From assembly GCF_003050785.1 (NCBI RefSeq), contig NZ_QAOH01000014.1, positions 24,652 through 88,651 of the forward strand: a stretch of 64,000 nucleotides of DNA, in the 5' to 3' direction. This stretch comes from Celeribacter persicus (lineage in GTDB: Bacteria > Pseudomonadota > Alphaproteobacteria > Rhodobacterales > Rhodobacteraceae). The notes below the pieces were generated by a model, which was given only the letters and a program-made list of their open reading frames with translations, ran no database searches and was not told the DNA's origin. A program made the translations under genes and the position numbers. This document shows positions 28,615-37,495 of the stretch, piece by piece (position 1 is the stretch's first letter; each line of letters opens with the position of its first letter).

Positions 28615-29328
28615 TCAGGGCGTTGACACCGCAGGTCTCAAATCGGCCCAGATCGGCAGGTGATCGGAGGCGCGTTGGGACAGGATGGTCTGGACCACCC
28701 CGGCATTGCGCATCTCGAACCGGTCGGTGAAGGCGATTCGGTCCAGCGCCGCGACGGGGCGGTTGGCATGAAACGAGCGCCCGGGAGCATGAATCTCGAA
28801 AGCGTCCCGCAGCGGATCGAGCCCCTGGCTGCGTGACCATTCGTTGAAATCTCCGAGGATGACGGTGGGTCTCTCGTCAAGGGTTTTGAGATGCGCGCGA
28901 ATGGCATGGAGCTGTTTCTGCCGTGAACTGCGCAACAGGCCGAGATGCACGCCGACCACCCGCAACTCCGGCAGATCGACCGCCACCGCGCCGCGCGGTT
29001 CAAGACCGGGAAGATCGAACCGGTGTACCGCGTCGACCTTTGCCTCCTTGCGCACGAGAATGGCGTTGCCGTGCCAGCCCACCGACACCGGCGAAGTGTT
29101 GACCGGCAGGGCGATGAAATCGGTATGGCTCTCGATCATCCGGCTGGGCAGGGCGGCGGGGCGGGGGCCGAGCCGCATGTCGGCTTCCTGAAGCGCCACG
29201 ACATCCGCGCCAATGTCGTTGATCACATCGAGCACGCGCGCGGGCGCGCGTTGCCCGTCGGTCCCGCGACATTTGCGCAGATTGTAGGAGGCCAGCCTCA
29301 GAGCACCTGTTTCCACTTTTGGTTGCAT
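28615..29328 (-). CDS. endonuclease/exonuclease/phosphatase family protein
   Basis: A 237-residue metal-dependent phosphodiesterase of the EEP fold (DNase I / exonuclease III type). Motifs are YNLRK (for the Asn), VVALQEAD (metal Glu), GWHGNAILVRK, VILGDFNEW (Asp, Asn) and SDHLPIWADL (catalytic Asp-His). There is no signal peptide, and the substrate could be nucleic acid, a phosphoinositide-like lipid or a sugar phosphate. It is divergent from the DUF2238 gene at 29380. Confidence 0.88.
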   Translation of the reverse strand: MQPKVETGALRLASYNLRKCRGTDGQRAPARVLDVINDIGADVVALQEADMRLGPRPAALPSRMIESHTDFIALPVNTSPVSVGWHGNAILVRKEAKVDAVHRFDLPGLEPRGAVAVDLPELRVVGVHLGLLRSSRQKQLHAIRAHLKTLDERPTVILGDFNEWSRSQGLDPLRDAFEIHAPGRSFHANRPVAALDRIAFTDRFEMRNAGVVQTILSQRASDHLPIWADLRPAVSTP

Positions 29329-29379
29329 GAGGTTAAGATAGGGTCACACCGCCGCCGTTTCATCACCACCAGAGGCACA

Positions 29380-30036
29380 ATGCGCAAGTTTTTTCGCACA
29401 TTCCAACGGGAACCGATCGTCATGCGGCTGGTCTGGTTGGCGCTGTTGTCGGAAGCCGTCGTCTCTCTGGCGACCGGGCGCTATGCCTCGACCTTTATCG
29501 CGCTGGGCACGTTTGGACTGACGCTTGTGCCCATGGCCCTGAGCCGTCGGTTCCGGATTTACATTCCACGCAGTTTCATGGCGGGGATCGTCGTGTTTCT
29601 CTTCGCCACCCTGTTTCTCGGTGAGGTCGGCGATTTCTATTACCGCTACTGGTGGTGGGACGTGGTGCTGCATGGCGGCTCCGCGCTTGGTTTCGGTCTG
29701 GTGGGCTTTGTCGCCATCTTCATGCTGTTTCAGGGGGACCGCTACGCCGCACCGCCCTGGGCGATGGGTCTGTTCGCCTTTTGCTTTGCCATGTCGATCG
29801 GTGCGCTGTGGGAGATTTTCGAGTATGCCATGGATCAGATTTTCGGCACCAACATGCAGAAGTCCGGGCTTCAGGACACCATGTGGGACTTGATCGTTGA
29901 CGCGGGCGGTGGTTTGATCGGGGCGCTGTCCGGGGTGATTTACCTCAAACGCGACCGGGGCGCGCCCTTTGCCGGACTGATCCGGGATTTCATTTATCGT
30001 AACGGAAAATTTTTCACGAAATATCGGGACAAGTGA
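29380..30036 (+). CDS. DUF2238-like integral membrane protein
   Basis: A 218-residue polytopic protein with about six hydrophobic helices (LVWLALLSEAVVSLATG, FIALGTFGLTLVPMAL, SFMAGIVVFLFATLFLGEVG, WWDVVLHGGSALGFGLVGF). The YRYWWWDVVLHGGSALGFG and GALWEIFEYAMDQIFG blocks are the conserved DUF2238 features, and it is a distant relative of the gene at 21325. Function is unknown. The start at 29380 is the only ATG giving a membrane-protein N-terminus; upstream codons are antisense to the endonuclease gene. Confidence 0.78.
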   Translation: MRKFFRTFQREPIVMRLVWLALLSEAVVSLATGRYASTFIALGTFGLTLVPMALSRRFRIYIPRSFMAGIVVFLFATLFLGEVGDFYYRYWWWDVVLHGGSALGFGLVGFVAIFMLFQGDRYAAPPWAMGLFAFCFAMSIGALWEIFEYAMDQIFGTNMQKSGLQDTMWDLIVDAGGGLIGALSGVIYLKRDRGAPFAGLIRDFIYRNGKFFTKYRDK

Positions 30037-30058
30037 TCCTGTCGAAGGGAGAGCGCTC

Positions 30059-30622
30059 ATGTCAGTGCAGATTGCGGTTCGGTGGAGTGCCTGGGAAACG
30101 GAGGGTCTGGAGCATTGCCACGTCTCGCTGGATACGGACGGGGTGCAGATCAGGGCGGCGCTGAGTCGTAATCGCTCCATACCCTATGCCGTCCAGTACC
30201 ATGTCCGGGCCGATGCGGGCTTTCGCACGCGGGAGGTCTGGGTCGATTGCATCGGCGGACCGCGGCTCCACGTGACAAGCGACGGGCAGGGGCATTGGCA
30301 CGACCTGATACGCGATGATCCGCTTCCGGGGCTGGAGGGCTGTCTCGACGTCGATCTCGCGGTGACGCCCGCGACGAACATGTTGCCGATCCGACGTCTC
30401 GGCCTTGCACAGGGCGAACATGAGGAAATATCCGTGGCTTTCGTGCCGCCGCCCGATGAGATCGTCGGGCGTTTTCTGCCGCGCAAGCTGCCGCAGCGTT
30501 ACACCTGCCTTGGGGATGGGCGCTATCTCTACGAGGGGCTCACCACCGGGTTTTCCGCCGAAATCGAGGTCGATGAGCACGGTCTGGTGATCGACTATCC
30601 GGGGGCGTTTCGCCGCCTGTAG
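30059..30622 (+). CDS. putative glycolipid-binding family protein
   Basis: A 187-residue soluble beta-rich protein similar to the putative glycolipid-binding family (PF06475). The features used are WSAWETEGLEHCHV at the N-terminus, GC-LDVDLAVTPATNMLPIRRL in the middle, and YLYEGLTTGFSAEIEVD near the end. The family is structurally known but its role is unproven. It lies 22 bases after the DUF2238 gene, so they may share a transcript. Confidence 0.78.
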   Translation: MSVQIAVRWSAWETEGLEHCHVSLDTDGVQIRAALSRNRSIPYAVQYHVRADAGFRTREVWVDCIGGPRLHVTSDGQGHWHDLIRDDPLPGLEGCLDVDLAVTPATNMLPIRRLGLAQGEHEEISVAFVPPPDEIVGRFLPRKLPQRYTCLGDGRYLYEGLTTGFSAEIEVDEHGLVIDYPGAFRRL

Positions 30623-30625
30623 ATT

Positions 30626-32026
30626 TCAGGTGCCGCAGAAGGTCTGATGCACCATCTGGTCTTCGGTCGGAGGATGGCTCAAAGCGCGATCCGCTTCGGC
30701 AAGATCGAAGGGCTGGGTGAGAACCTCGGTCAGCCGTTCCGCCTTGCTGTCATCCCCTGCGAGCGCGGCGGCAATCGCCTCCTCAATCCGATGATTGCGC
30801 GGAATGACGGCGGGGCTCGCTTTGGCGACGATCTCCTGCCAGTCGGGCGCGCGGCGCTCCTGCCAGCGCGCGGCCCAGGTGTCGAAAGCCTCACGATCCA
30901 GCATCCAGTCCCGTGCCGAGCCGTCAAGCAGGCCCCGGAAGGTGTTGGTGAAATCCGCGCCATCTTTCGCCATCAGCCCGAGCAGGTCCTGTATGAGCGC
31001 GACATCCTCTTCCGCCGGATCAGAGATCCCGAGTTTCGCCCCGAACACCTTGCGCCATTCCGCCTGATACAGTTCGGGGAAGCTGTGCAGCACCTCGGTC
31101 AGCGCATCAATTGCCTGCTGCTGCCCGCCCAGTTCCTCCTCCATCTGCGGCACGAAACAGGACCCGAGTTGCGCAAGATTCCAATGCGCCATGGTCGGCT
31201 GTTGCTCATAGGCATAGCGCCCGTGGGTGTCGATGGAACTGTAGACCGCTTTCGGAGAATAGCCGTCGATGAAGGCGCAGGGGCCAAAGTCGATGGTCTC
31301 GCCCGACACCGCCATATTGTCGGTGTTCATCACGCCATGGACAAACCCGAGGCCCATCCATTTCGCGATCAGTTTCGCCTGCGCGCTGACCACCTCCTGA
31401 TAGAATTCGAGCGTGTTCGTCGCCTGTGGGAAATGCCGGGCGCGGGCGTGGTCAGTCAGAATGCGCACCGCCTCGTAATCCTCGCGGGCGGTGAAATACT
31501 GAAACGTGCCGACGCGAATGTGAGAAGAGGCGACTCGCACCAGAATGCCGCCGGGATAGGCGCGTTCACGTTGCACCCGTCCGCCGGTGCGCACCGCTGC
31601 GAGCGCCCGCGTTGTCGGCACGCCCGCCGCATGCATGAACTCGCTGACGATGAACTCGCGCAGCACCGGCCCGATCCATGCCCGCCCGTCGCCATTGCGG
31701 GAATAGGGTGTCCGGCCCGCGCCTTTGAGATGAATGTCGAAGCGGCCCTTGTCTGTGACGACCTCACCCAGCATCACCGCGCGCCCGTCGCCAAGCTGCG
31801 GCGACCAGCCGCCGAACTGATGCCCGGCATAGACCTGTGCAATCGGATCGGCGCCGTCGGGGATGACATTGCCCGCGCAAATCTCCGCGTTCCAGTCGGC
31901 GACGCCCAGCTCTTCTGCGAGCGTCGCGTTCCAAAGCACCATTTCGGGCGCAGGCGCGCGTTCCGGGGCGATGCGGGTGAAGAAGCGGTCGGGCAGGCGG
32001 GCGTAGGAATTGTCGAATTGGGTCAT
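30626..32026 (-). CDS. selO: protein adenylyltransferase SelO (YdiU/UPF0061)
   Basis: A 466-residue pseudokinase-fold enzyme that moves AMP from ATP to Ser, Thr or Tyr of target proteins, linked in E. coli to oxidative stress. Family blocks are YAGHQFGGWSPQLGDGRAVM, LHLKGAGRTPYSRNGDGRA (read as IHLKGAGRTPY here), REFIVSEFMHAAGVPTTRAL, HGVMNTDNMAVSGETIDFGP. The C-terminus QTFCGT has a conserved Cys and no selenocysteine. The gene is convergent with the glycolipid-binding gene, with 3 bases between the stops. Confidence 0.95.
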   Translation of the reverse strand: MTQFDNSYARLPDRFFTRIAPERAPAPEMVLWNATLAEELGVADWNAEICAGNVIPDGADPIAQVYAGHQFGGWSPQLGDGRAVMLGEVVTDKGRFDIHLKGAGRTPYSRNGDGRAWIGPVLREFIVSEFMHAAGVPTTRALAAVRTGGRVQRERAYPGGILVRVASSHIRVGTFQYFTAREDYEAVRILTDHARARHFPQATNTLEFYQEVVSAQAKLIAKWMGLGFVHGVMNTDNMAVSGETIDFGPCAFIDGYSPKAVYSSIDTHGRYAYEQQPTMAHWNLAQLGSCFVPQMEEELGGQQQAIDALTEVLHSFPELYQAEWRKVFGAKLGISDPAEEDVALIQDLLGLMAKDGADFTNTFRGLLDGSARDWMLDREAFDTWAARWQERRAPDWQEIVAKASPAVIPRNHRIEEAIAAALAGDDSKAERLTEVLTQPFDLAEADRALSHPPTEDQMVHQTFCGT

Positions 32027-32035
32027 GGGGCTTAT

Positions 32036-32150
32036 CTAAAGCGTTTTTCGTTTAATCTGAATCAGATTCAGCGAAAAACGTTACAACACTGCTTCGATAT
32101 TGCTACGTTTCTCAAGATTGAGTGCCTCAAGTTTTTTAGAAACGCTTTAG
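32036..32150. repeat. nested palindromic intergenic repeat, copy D
   Basis: Bounded by CTAAAGCG (32036-32043) and its inverse CGCTTTAG (32143-32150). Inside are CGTTTTTCG (32042-32050) and CGAAAAACG (32072-32080) around the palindrome AATCTGAATCAGATT (32054-32068). It lies just upstream of selO, between two minus-strand genes. The boundary sequence recurs in copies A and C. Confidence 0.6.
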
Positions 32151-32196
32151 GGCGTCTTCTTCTTGGCACAAATACTCAGAGATTCAGGCCACTGTT

Positions 32197-33147
32197 TCAA
32201 CTCAGGCGTCGCACCCGTTCGGTCAGGAGATCGAAGAACCCTTCCGCATCCGCATCCCCCATGAACATCGCATTCGCAGGCCGGCGGGTGACGCCCCACC
32301 AGTCGGCGACGGTCATGCCGCGGGTCAGATCGGATCGGGTCTCGATCTCGACATTGATGAACCGCCCGGAGAACAGCTCTGGCCGGATCAGCCAGGCGAT
32401 CACGGTCGGATCGTGCAAAGGCCCGCCTTCGGAGCCGTATTTTTCGATATCGAAGCGTTCGAAGAAATCGAGCCAGCCCGCGACCACATCGCCAAGGTGA
32501 TTGCCGAAATCCTTGAACACCTGCAAGCGCGGCGCTGTGACCAGCAGCTTATGGGTGACGTCGAGCGGCATGACCGTGAGTTTCACGCCAGATTTGAACA
32601 CGATTTCGGCGGCTTCCGGGTCGACATAGATATTGAACTCGGCGGCGGGGGTGATGTTGCCCACTTCGAAATAGGCCCCACCCATGAGCACGACTTCCTG
32701 CACGCGCTCCACGATGTCGGGGGCTTTTTCAAACGCGGTCGCGATGTTGGTGAGCGGTCCCATGGCGCAGAGCGTCACTGTGCCGGGAGGTTCGTTGCGC
32801 AGGGTTTCGATAATGAAATCGACGCTGTGCTGGTCTTGCAGCGGCATTTTCGGTGTGGGCAGCTCGATGCCGTCGAGCCCGGTCTTGCCATGGACATGTT
32901 CGGCGGTCACCAGCGTGTGGGCAAGCGGGCGGTCACAGCCCGCGAACACCTTCACATCGGGCCGCCCGGCCACTTCGCAGACCTTACGGGCGTTTTCCGA
33001 GGTGCGTGCGATTGGCACATTCCCGGCTACCGCCGTGATGCCCAGAAGGTCGATTTCCTCCGGCGAGCCGAGCGCCAGAAGGATCGCCATGGCGTCGTCC
33101 TGACCGGGGTCTGTGTCGATGATGATCTTGCGCGGAAAGCCGGACAT
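32197..33147 (-). CDS. inosine/uridine-preferring nucleoside hydrolase
   Basis: A 316-residue enzyme that hydrolyses ribonucleosides to base and ribose. The Ca-binding motif DTDPGQDDA is at residues 11-19, followed by LLGITAVAGN, TLCAMGPLTNIATAF, VVLMGGAYFEVGN and AEFNIYVDPEAAEIVF (Asn/Asp substrate ligands). HDPTVIAWL near the C-terminus carries the last active-site His and Asp. Nothing nearby identifies its specificity. No salvage operon surrounds it. Confidence 0.94.
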   Translation of the reverse strand: MSGFPRKIIIDTDPGQDDAMAILLALGSPEEIDLLGITAVAGNVPIARTSENARKVCEVAGRPDVKVFAGCDRPLAHTLVTAEHVHGKTGLDGIELPTPKMPLQDQHSVDFIIETLRNEPPGTVTLCAMGPLTNIATAFEKAPDIVERVQEVVLMGGAYFEVGNITPAAEFNIYVDPEAAEIVFKSGVKLTVMPLDVTHKLLVTAPRLQVFKDFGNHLGDVVAGWLDFFERFDIEKYGSEGGPLHDPTVIAWLIRPELFSGRFINVEIETRSDLTRGMTVADWWGVTRRPANAMFMGDADAEGFFDLLTERVRRLS

Positions 33148-33220
33148 GTGCGTGCCTCAGTGTTGTTATGAGGCGAGAATGAGCCGGGTCTCCGCGATTG
33201 TCAAAGCGCTTCCGCCGATC

Positions 33221-33721
33221 TTAGCGGCGCACCTGCCGTGCGCCGTCTGCACCCTGGACGATGATCGTGCGAACGCCTGCGATCTCGTCGAAAGAGAGCG
33301 AGCGCGCGGCGGTGATCCTGCGTTGCGCGGCTGTGCCTGCGGGGGCGGCCCCTTCGGGCGTGCGCAGGCGGAAGTCAAGCACCAGCGTATCGGCGCGTTC
33401 CGTGGCCACGGGGACCAGTTCGGCGTCGAAATAGCCCGTGGAGGGCAGGGCGGCGGTGGCGGTCACGATGGCGCCGGAGGCGGATTGCACGACCTGCACG
33501 TCGCTGATCGTTGGCGCGAGCGGGCGGGTGTCCACGAAGACCGGATAGCCTTTGCGCGGGGCAAGGGATTTGAGTGTGACGACCTGCTGGCCGTTTGCAT
33601 CGACCGCGACGGGTTCCGATTTGCCGAACCAGTTGAGCGGGTTGAACCGCGACTCTTTCACCGAGGCACAGCCCGCCAGAAGCGACAGAACCAGCCCTGA
33701 AATGATCACCTGACGCCGCAT
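33221..33721 (-). CDS. conserved lipoprotein of unknown function
   Basis: A 166-residue lipoprotein. The signal MRRQVIISGLVLSLLAGCAS ends in the lipobox LAGC, followed by SRFNPLNWFGKSE and a basic/hydrophobic mixed domain. I do not recognise a named family; the FNPLNWFG motif looks like one shared by Rhodobacteraceae lipoproteins. It is divergent from sufE. Tandem 15-base repeats lie in the region between them. Confidence 0.7.
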   Translation of the reverse strand: MRRQVIISGLVLSLLAGCASVKESRFNPLNWFGKSEPVAVDANGQQVVTLKSLAPRKGYPVFVDTRPLAPTISDVQVVQSASGAIVTATAALPSTGYFDAELVPVATERADTLVLDFRLRTPEGAAPAGTAAQRRITAARSLSFDEIAGVRTIIVQGADGARQVRR

Positions 33722-33758
33722 CGGCCTCTCCCTTTCACGTCCACGCCCAAAGGGCTAC

Positions 33759-33813
33759 CCGAAAAGGTCCGCGTTGAAAAGGGCAGGTTGAAAAGGTCCG
33801 GGTGCAAAAGCGC
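33759..33813. repeat. degenerate ~15-base tandem repeat
   Basis: Four copies of a unit near GTTGAAAAGGTCCGG, with AAAA blocks at 33762, 33777, 33791 and 33806 (spacing 15, 14, 15). It lies in the divergent region between the lipoprotein gene and sufE. Confidence 0.5.
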
Positions 33814-33886
33814 GCGGCTGGACCTTTGCCGGACGAGCGCGTAAGAAATTCCCGAATGCAGACAGGTGCGCGAGCAAGGGGACATC

Positions 33887-34297
33887 ATGGCGAATGAGAA
33901 TTTCGAAGAGATTGTCGAAACCTTCGAGTTTCTGGACGACTGGGAAGATCGCTACCGCCATGTGATCGAGATGGGCAAGGCCTTTCCGCCGCTCGACGAC
34001 GCCTTGAAAGTGCCCGCCACCAAGGTCGAGGGCTGTGCCTCTCAGGTCTGGCTGGTGCCGACCATCGAGGATGGGAAGTTCGAATTTCAGGGTGCCTCGG
34101 ACGCGATGATCGTGCAGGGGCTGATTGCGATCCTGCATGAGCTTTTCGCCGGGCTGACCGTGCAGGAGGTTCTGGCCGTGGATGCCCATGCGGAGCTTGC
34201 GCGGCTTGGTCTCGATGAGCACCTGTCCTCGCAGCGCTCGAACGGGTTGCGCGCTATGGTTCAGCGCATCCGGGAAACGGCGGAGCGGGCGGCCTGA
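33887..34297 (+). CDS. sufE: SufE-family sulfur acceptor protein
   Basis: A 136-residue protein that accepts persulfide sulfur from the cysteine desulfurase SufS and passes it to the iron-sulfur scaffold. The active Cys50 is in VEGCASQVWLVP. Other family blocks are EEIVETFEFLDDWEDRYRHVI and LHELFAGLTVQEVL. The start at 33887 follows AAGGGG. It stands apart from any suf operon in this window, which is common in alphaproteobacteria. Confidence 0.93.
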   Translation: MANENFEEIVETFEFLDDWEDRYRHVIEMGKAFPPLDDALKVPATKVEGCASQVWLVPTIEDGKFEFQGASDAMIVQGLIAILHELFAGLTVQEVLAVDAHAELARLGLDEHLSSQRSNGLRAMVQRIRETAERAA

Positions 34298-34328
34298 GCC
34301 ACGCTGAGGGTTTTCCGGCAAAGGAAAC

Positions 34329-34979
34329 TCAGGAACGCAGGAAGCGTTGCAGATCGCCATATCCCGTAAAACGCCGTTCGAAGGGTAGTTCGAGCCGCGC
34401 GGCGCAGGTTCTGGCGGTCTCGGTCAGGGCCGGATCGTCGGTTTGCGCCAGATAAACCAGCTTTTCGTAATTGCCGAAATAGGCGTGGAGCAGGTCCGGG
34501 TAGCGGTCGAGACCCAGAGGTTTCCACACGAAGGCATCGAACTGGCGCGCGAGAAAATCGGTGAGGTAATAGGTGGTCGGCTCGTCACGGTTGGGAAACT
34601 GATCCATCCCGTCGAAAAACGCATAGCAATGCGGGGCGTCGATCATGGTCACACCCTTTTTTTCGCAAAGCACCTGCAACAGCCCGCCGGTGCCGCAATC
34701 GCCGTAGGCGATCAGGATGTGATCGTAATCCGCGCGGTGTTCGTCAATCGCACGCTCGACGGCGGCGGGAATCTTTGCCGGATCGTTGTGCAGGATCGCG
34801 GGCAGGCAGGTCAGCGTCAGGTGATCCAGCCCGTTGAGCCGGATGATCGCAAGCACCTCGCGGGCCAGAGCGCCACAGGCGATGACCAGTGTCTTACCCG
34901 TGCCGGTCTGGGCGAGGCCTTGATCGCGCAGGTTTTCGTCGCGCAGGGCTTCGTCATTTATGTCGGGGGCGTCGCTCAC
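34329..34979 (-). CDS. DUF1638 protein in a corrinoid methyltransferase cluster
   Basis: A 216-residue protein of unknown function, recognisable by LVIACGALAREVLAIIRLNG, LLPAILHNDPAKIPAAVE-like text, and IAYGDCGTGGLL with a conserved Cys. DUF1638 proteins are typically found with corrinoid-dependent methyltransferases, as here. A GTG start at 34979 is preferred: its GTG overlaps the stop of the YbjQ-like gene (GTGA), which explains coupling. An ATG at 35006 would force a 31-base overlap. Confidence 0.75.
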   Translation of the reverse strand: MSDAPDINDEALRDENLRDQGLAQTGTGKTLVIACGALAREVLAIIRLNGLDHLTLTCLPAILHNDPAKIPAAVERAIDEHRADYDHILIAYGDCGTGGLLQVLCEKKGVTMIDAPHCYAFFDGMDQFPNRDEPTTYYLTDFLARQFDAFVWKPLGLDRYPDLLHAYFGNYEKLVYLAQTDDPALTETARTCAARLELPFERRFTGYGDLQRFLRS

Positions 34980-35290
34980 TTGAGCTTCACGGCGGTGCCG
35001 TAGCACAGGACCTCGGAGGCGGATTGCGCGATGGCGGAGGTCTGGAAACGCATCGCGACGATGGCGTCCGCGCCCTGAACGCGGGCCTCTTCGATCATGC
35101 GGTCGAGCGCCTGTTCGCGCGCGCCGGCCAGAAGCGAGGCATATTCCTTGACCTCGCCGCCGACGATATTGCGCAGGCCTGCCACGATGTCGGAGCCGAT
35201 ATGTTTGGCGCGAACCGTGGAGCCGCGAACGAGGCCAAGGGCGGTGTCGATTTCGCGACCGGGAACGGTTTCAGTTGTCACTATGATCAT
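34976..35290 (-). CDS. YbjQ/UPF0145 family protein
   Basis: A 104-residue protein of the heavy-metal-binding-like YbjQ family (PF01906). Typical pieces are TTETVPGREIDTALGLVRGS, EYASLLAGAREQALDRMIEEA and ADAIVAMRFQTSAI. The family forms pentamers, and its role is unknown. It sits in a minus-strand run of the corrinoid protein, a small membrane protein, this gene and DUF1638, overlapping the last by a GTGA. Confidence 0.88.
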   Translation of the reverse strand: MIIVTTETVPGREIDTALGLVRGSTVRAKHIGSDIVAGLRNIVGGEVKEYASLLAGAREQALDRMIEEARVQGADAIVAMRFQTSAIAQSASEVLCYGTAVKLK

Positions 35291-35305
35291 GGTCGGAAAA
35301 CCTCT

Positions 35306-35521
35306 TCACTTTTCAATCTTGTCATAATGGTCGTCCTCGGCATTGCGCAGACGATCTTCGATCACGCGCCAGACTACATAGCCCGCAATCCCGGCGGGGA
35401 TGAGAAGCAGCCAGCCGAAGGCCAGTTGCAGCGTGGCGGCCAGAAGCGTGAGGAGCCAGAAGGTGATGCCGACGGTGGCCAGAACGGCCACGACGATCAG
35501 TACGAATTTGTCCAGCGCCAT
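35306..35521 (-). CDS. small two-helix membrane protein
   Basis: A 71-residue protein with two hydrophobic stretches (FVLIVVAVLATVGITFWLLT and LAFGWLLLIPAGIAGYVVW) and an acidic tail (EDRLRNAEDDHYDKIEK). No family is recognised. GAGGTG precedes the start at 35521. It is 15 bases from the YbjQ gene, so it probably belongs to the same operon. Confidence 0.7.
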   Translation of the reverse strand: MALDKFVLIVVAVLATVGITFWLLTLLAATLQLAFGWLLLIPAGIAGYVVWRVIEDRLRNAEDDHYDKIEK

Positions 35522-35582
35522 ATGCACCTCATGACTGGTCCCCTCCCGCATGTGGGAAGGGGCGCGGTATATGCAAGCTCTG

Positions 35583-36284
<702 letters not shown>

Positions 36285-36336
36285 GGGCGTTTCCTTTCAT
36301 CAGGCAGGTCTTTGCCGTTGAAGCCTCTTTGTGCTC

Positions 36337-36366
36337 TTGGCAAATGTTCTCATTTTGTTCTAGTCT
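36337..36366 (+). promoter_or_regulatory. putative promoter of the radical SAM gene, leaderless
   Basis: TTGGCA and TAGTCT are 18 bases apart, and transcription would begin about 36373, which is the A of the ATG. No Shine-Dalgarno sequence precedes the ATG, consistent with a leaderless mRNA. The -10 is a weak match. Confidence 0.4.
36346..36360. promoter_or_regulatory. LexA-type SOS box (GTTC-N7-GTTC)
   Basis: GTTCTCATTTTGTTC matches the alphaproteobacterial LexA site GTTC-N7-GTTC exactly. It lies between TTGGCA (36337-36342) and TAGTCT (36361-36366), the likely -35 and -10 of the radical SAM gene, so LexA would block its transcription. It is 62 bases upstream of the divergent corrinoid gene. 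Confidence 0.6.
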
Positions 36367-36372
36367 TGCGGC

Positions 36373-37476
36373 ATGAGCCGCGAATCCACCCTGTTCTTTT
36401 CCGACACGCTTCCGCTCGGTCTTGTGCCGAAAGTGCGGGGGGCGGGGTCGAATGCCTCGGGCCGGTTCGAACGGCTTGCGCGCGAGACTTTTCTCGACGG
36501 TTGGGACAGTGAGGTCGAGACGAAGACTTTGGGCACCACGACGGTGGACGAGCGCCCGAAAAAGATCATCACCCGCAACGACAGCCCGGACATTCCCTTC
36601 GACCGTTCGATCAACCCTTACCGGGGCTGCGAGCACGGCTGTTCCTACTGTTTCGCGCGCCCGACGCATGCCTATCTCGGTCTCTCCGCCGGTCTCGATT
36701 TCGAAACCCGGCTGACGCGGAAGGTGGGGGCGGCGGAGGTCTTGGCGCGTGAGTTGTCCGCCAAAAGCTATGAATGCGCCCCCATCGCCATGGGCACGAA
36801 CACCGATCCCTACCAACCCATCGAGGCGCGTGACCGGATCATGCGTGGCATTCTCGAAGTGTTGCGCGATCACAATCATCCGGTGGGGATCGTGACCAAG
36901 GGGACGCTGATCGAGCGCGACATCGACATTCTGGCCCCCATGGCGCGCAAGGGTCTGGTGCAGGTAGGGATTTCCATCACCACGCTGGGCTCGCGCCTGT
37001 CGCGTCAGATGGAGCCGCGTGCCCCGGTGCCTGCGCGACGGCTGAAAACCATCCGCGCGCTGTCCGACGCGGGCATCCCGGTGCGCGTCATGGCCGCTCC
37101 GATGATCCCGGCGCTGACCGATCACGAACTGGAGGCGATCCTGACGGCGGCGGCCAGCCACGGGGCCAGAACCGCGTCCTATATCATGCTGCGCCTGCCG
37201 CTGGAGGTCGCGCCCCTGTTCGAGGAATGGCTTGAAACCCATGTGCCCGACCGCGCCGCCCGTGTGTTGAACCGGGTGCGCGAGCTGCGCGGGGGCAAGC
37301 TCAACGATCCGCGCTTTGGCAAGCGGATGAAGGGGGAGGGAGAATGGGCGGAGCTGATGGCCAAACGCTTCGAGATCGCGCTCAGCCGTACCGGGCTTGC
37401 GCGGAAGGGGCCGGGTCTCAGGACCGATCTCTTCGCCGTGCCACCCAAACCGGGCGACCAGCTCTCTCTGTTTTGA
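36373..37476 (+). CDS. PA0069-family radical SAM protein
   Basis: A 367-residue radical S-adenosylmethionine enzyme related to spore photoproduct lyase (SplB-like). The cluster motif CEHGCSYC (Cys86, Cys90, Cys93) binds the 4Fe-4S centre. Other pieces are PYRGCEHGCSYCFARPTHAY, AMGTNTDPYQPIEARDRIM, IVTKGTLIERDIDIL and VQVGISITTL. The N-terminus is not hydrophobic and the protein is cytoplasmic. It ends GDQLSLF, a perfect match to the QLxLF sliding-clamp-binding motif. A LexA-type box lies in its promoter. Both point to DNA repair, although no PA0069-family function is established. Confidence 0.9.
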   Translation: MSRESTLFFSDTLPLGLVPKVRGAGSNASGRFERLARETFLDGWDSEVETKTLGTTTVDERPKKIITRNDSPDIPFDRSINPYRGCEHGCSYCFARPTHAYLGLSAGLDFETRLTRKVGAAEVLARELSAKSYECAPIAMGTNTDPYQPIEARDRIMRGILEVLRDHNHPVGIVTKGTLIERDIDILAPMARKGLVQVGISITTLGSRLSRQMEPRAPVPARRLKTIRALSDAGIPVRVMAAPMIPALTDHELEAILTAAASHGARTASYIMLRLPLEVAPLFEEWLETHVPDRAARVLNRVRELRGGKLNDPRFGKRMKGEGEWAELMAKRFEIALSRTGLARKGPGLRTDLFAVPPKPGDQLSLF

Positions 37477-37495
37477 CCGAAGATCCGACATGATG

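Noticed and set aside
30626..30660. A selenocysteine codon at the SelO C-terminus
   Set aside because: The C-terminus reads TFCGT with an ordinary TGC, and the next stop is a normal stop.
30647..32500. A 617-residue plus-strand frame across selO
   Set aside because: Antisense to selO, which has all its family motifs.
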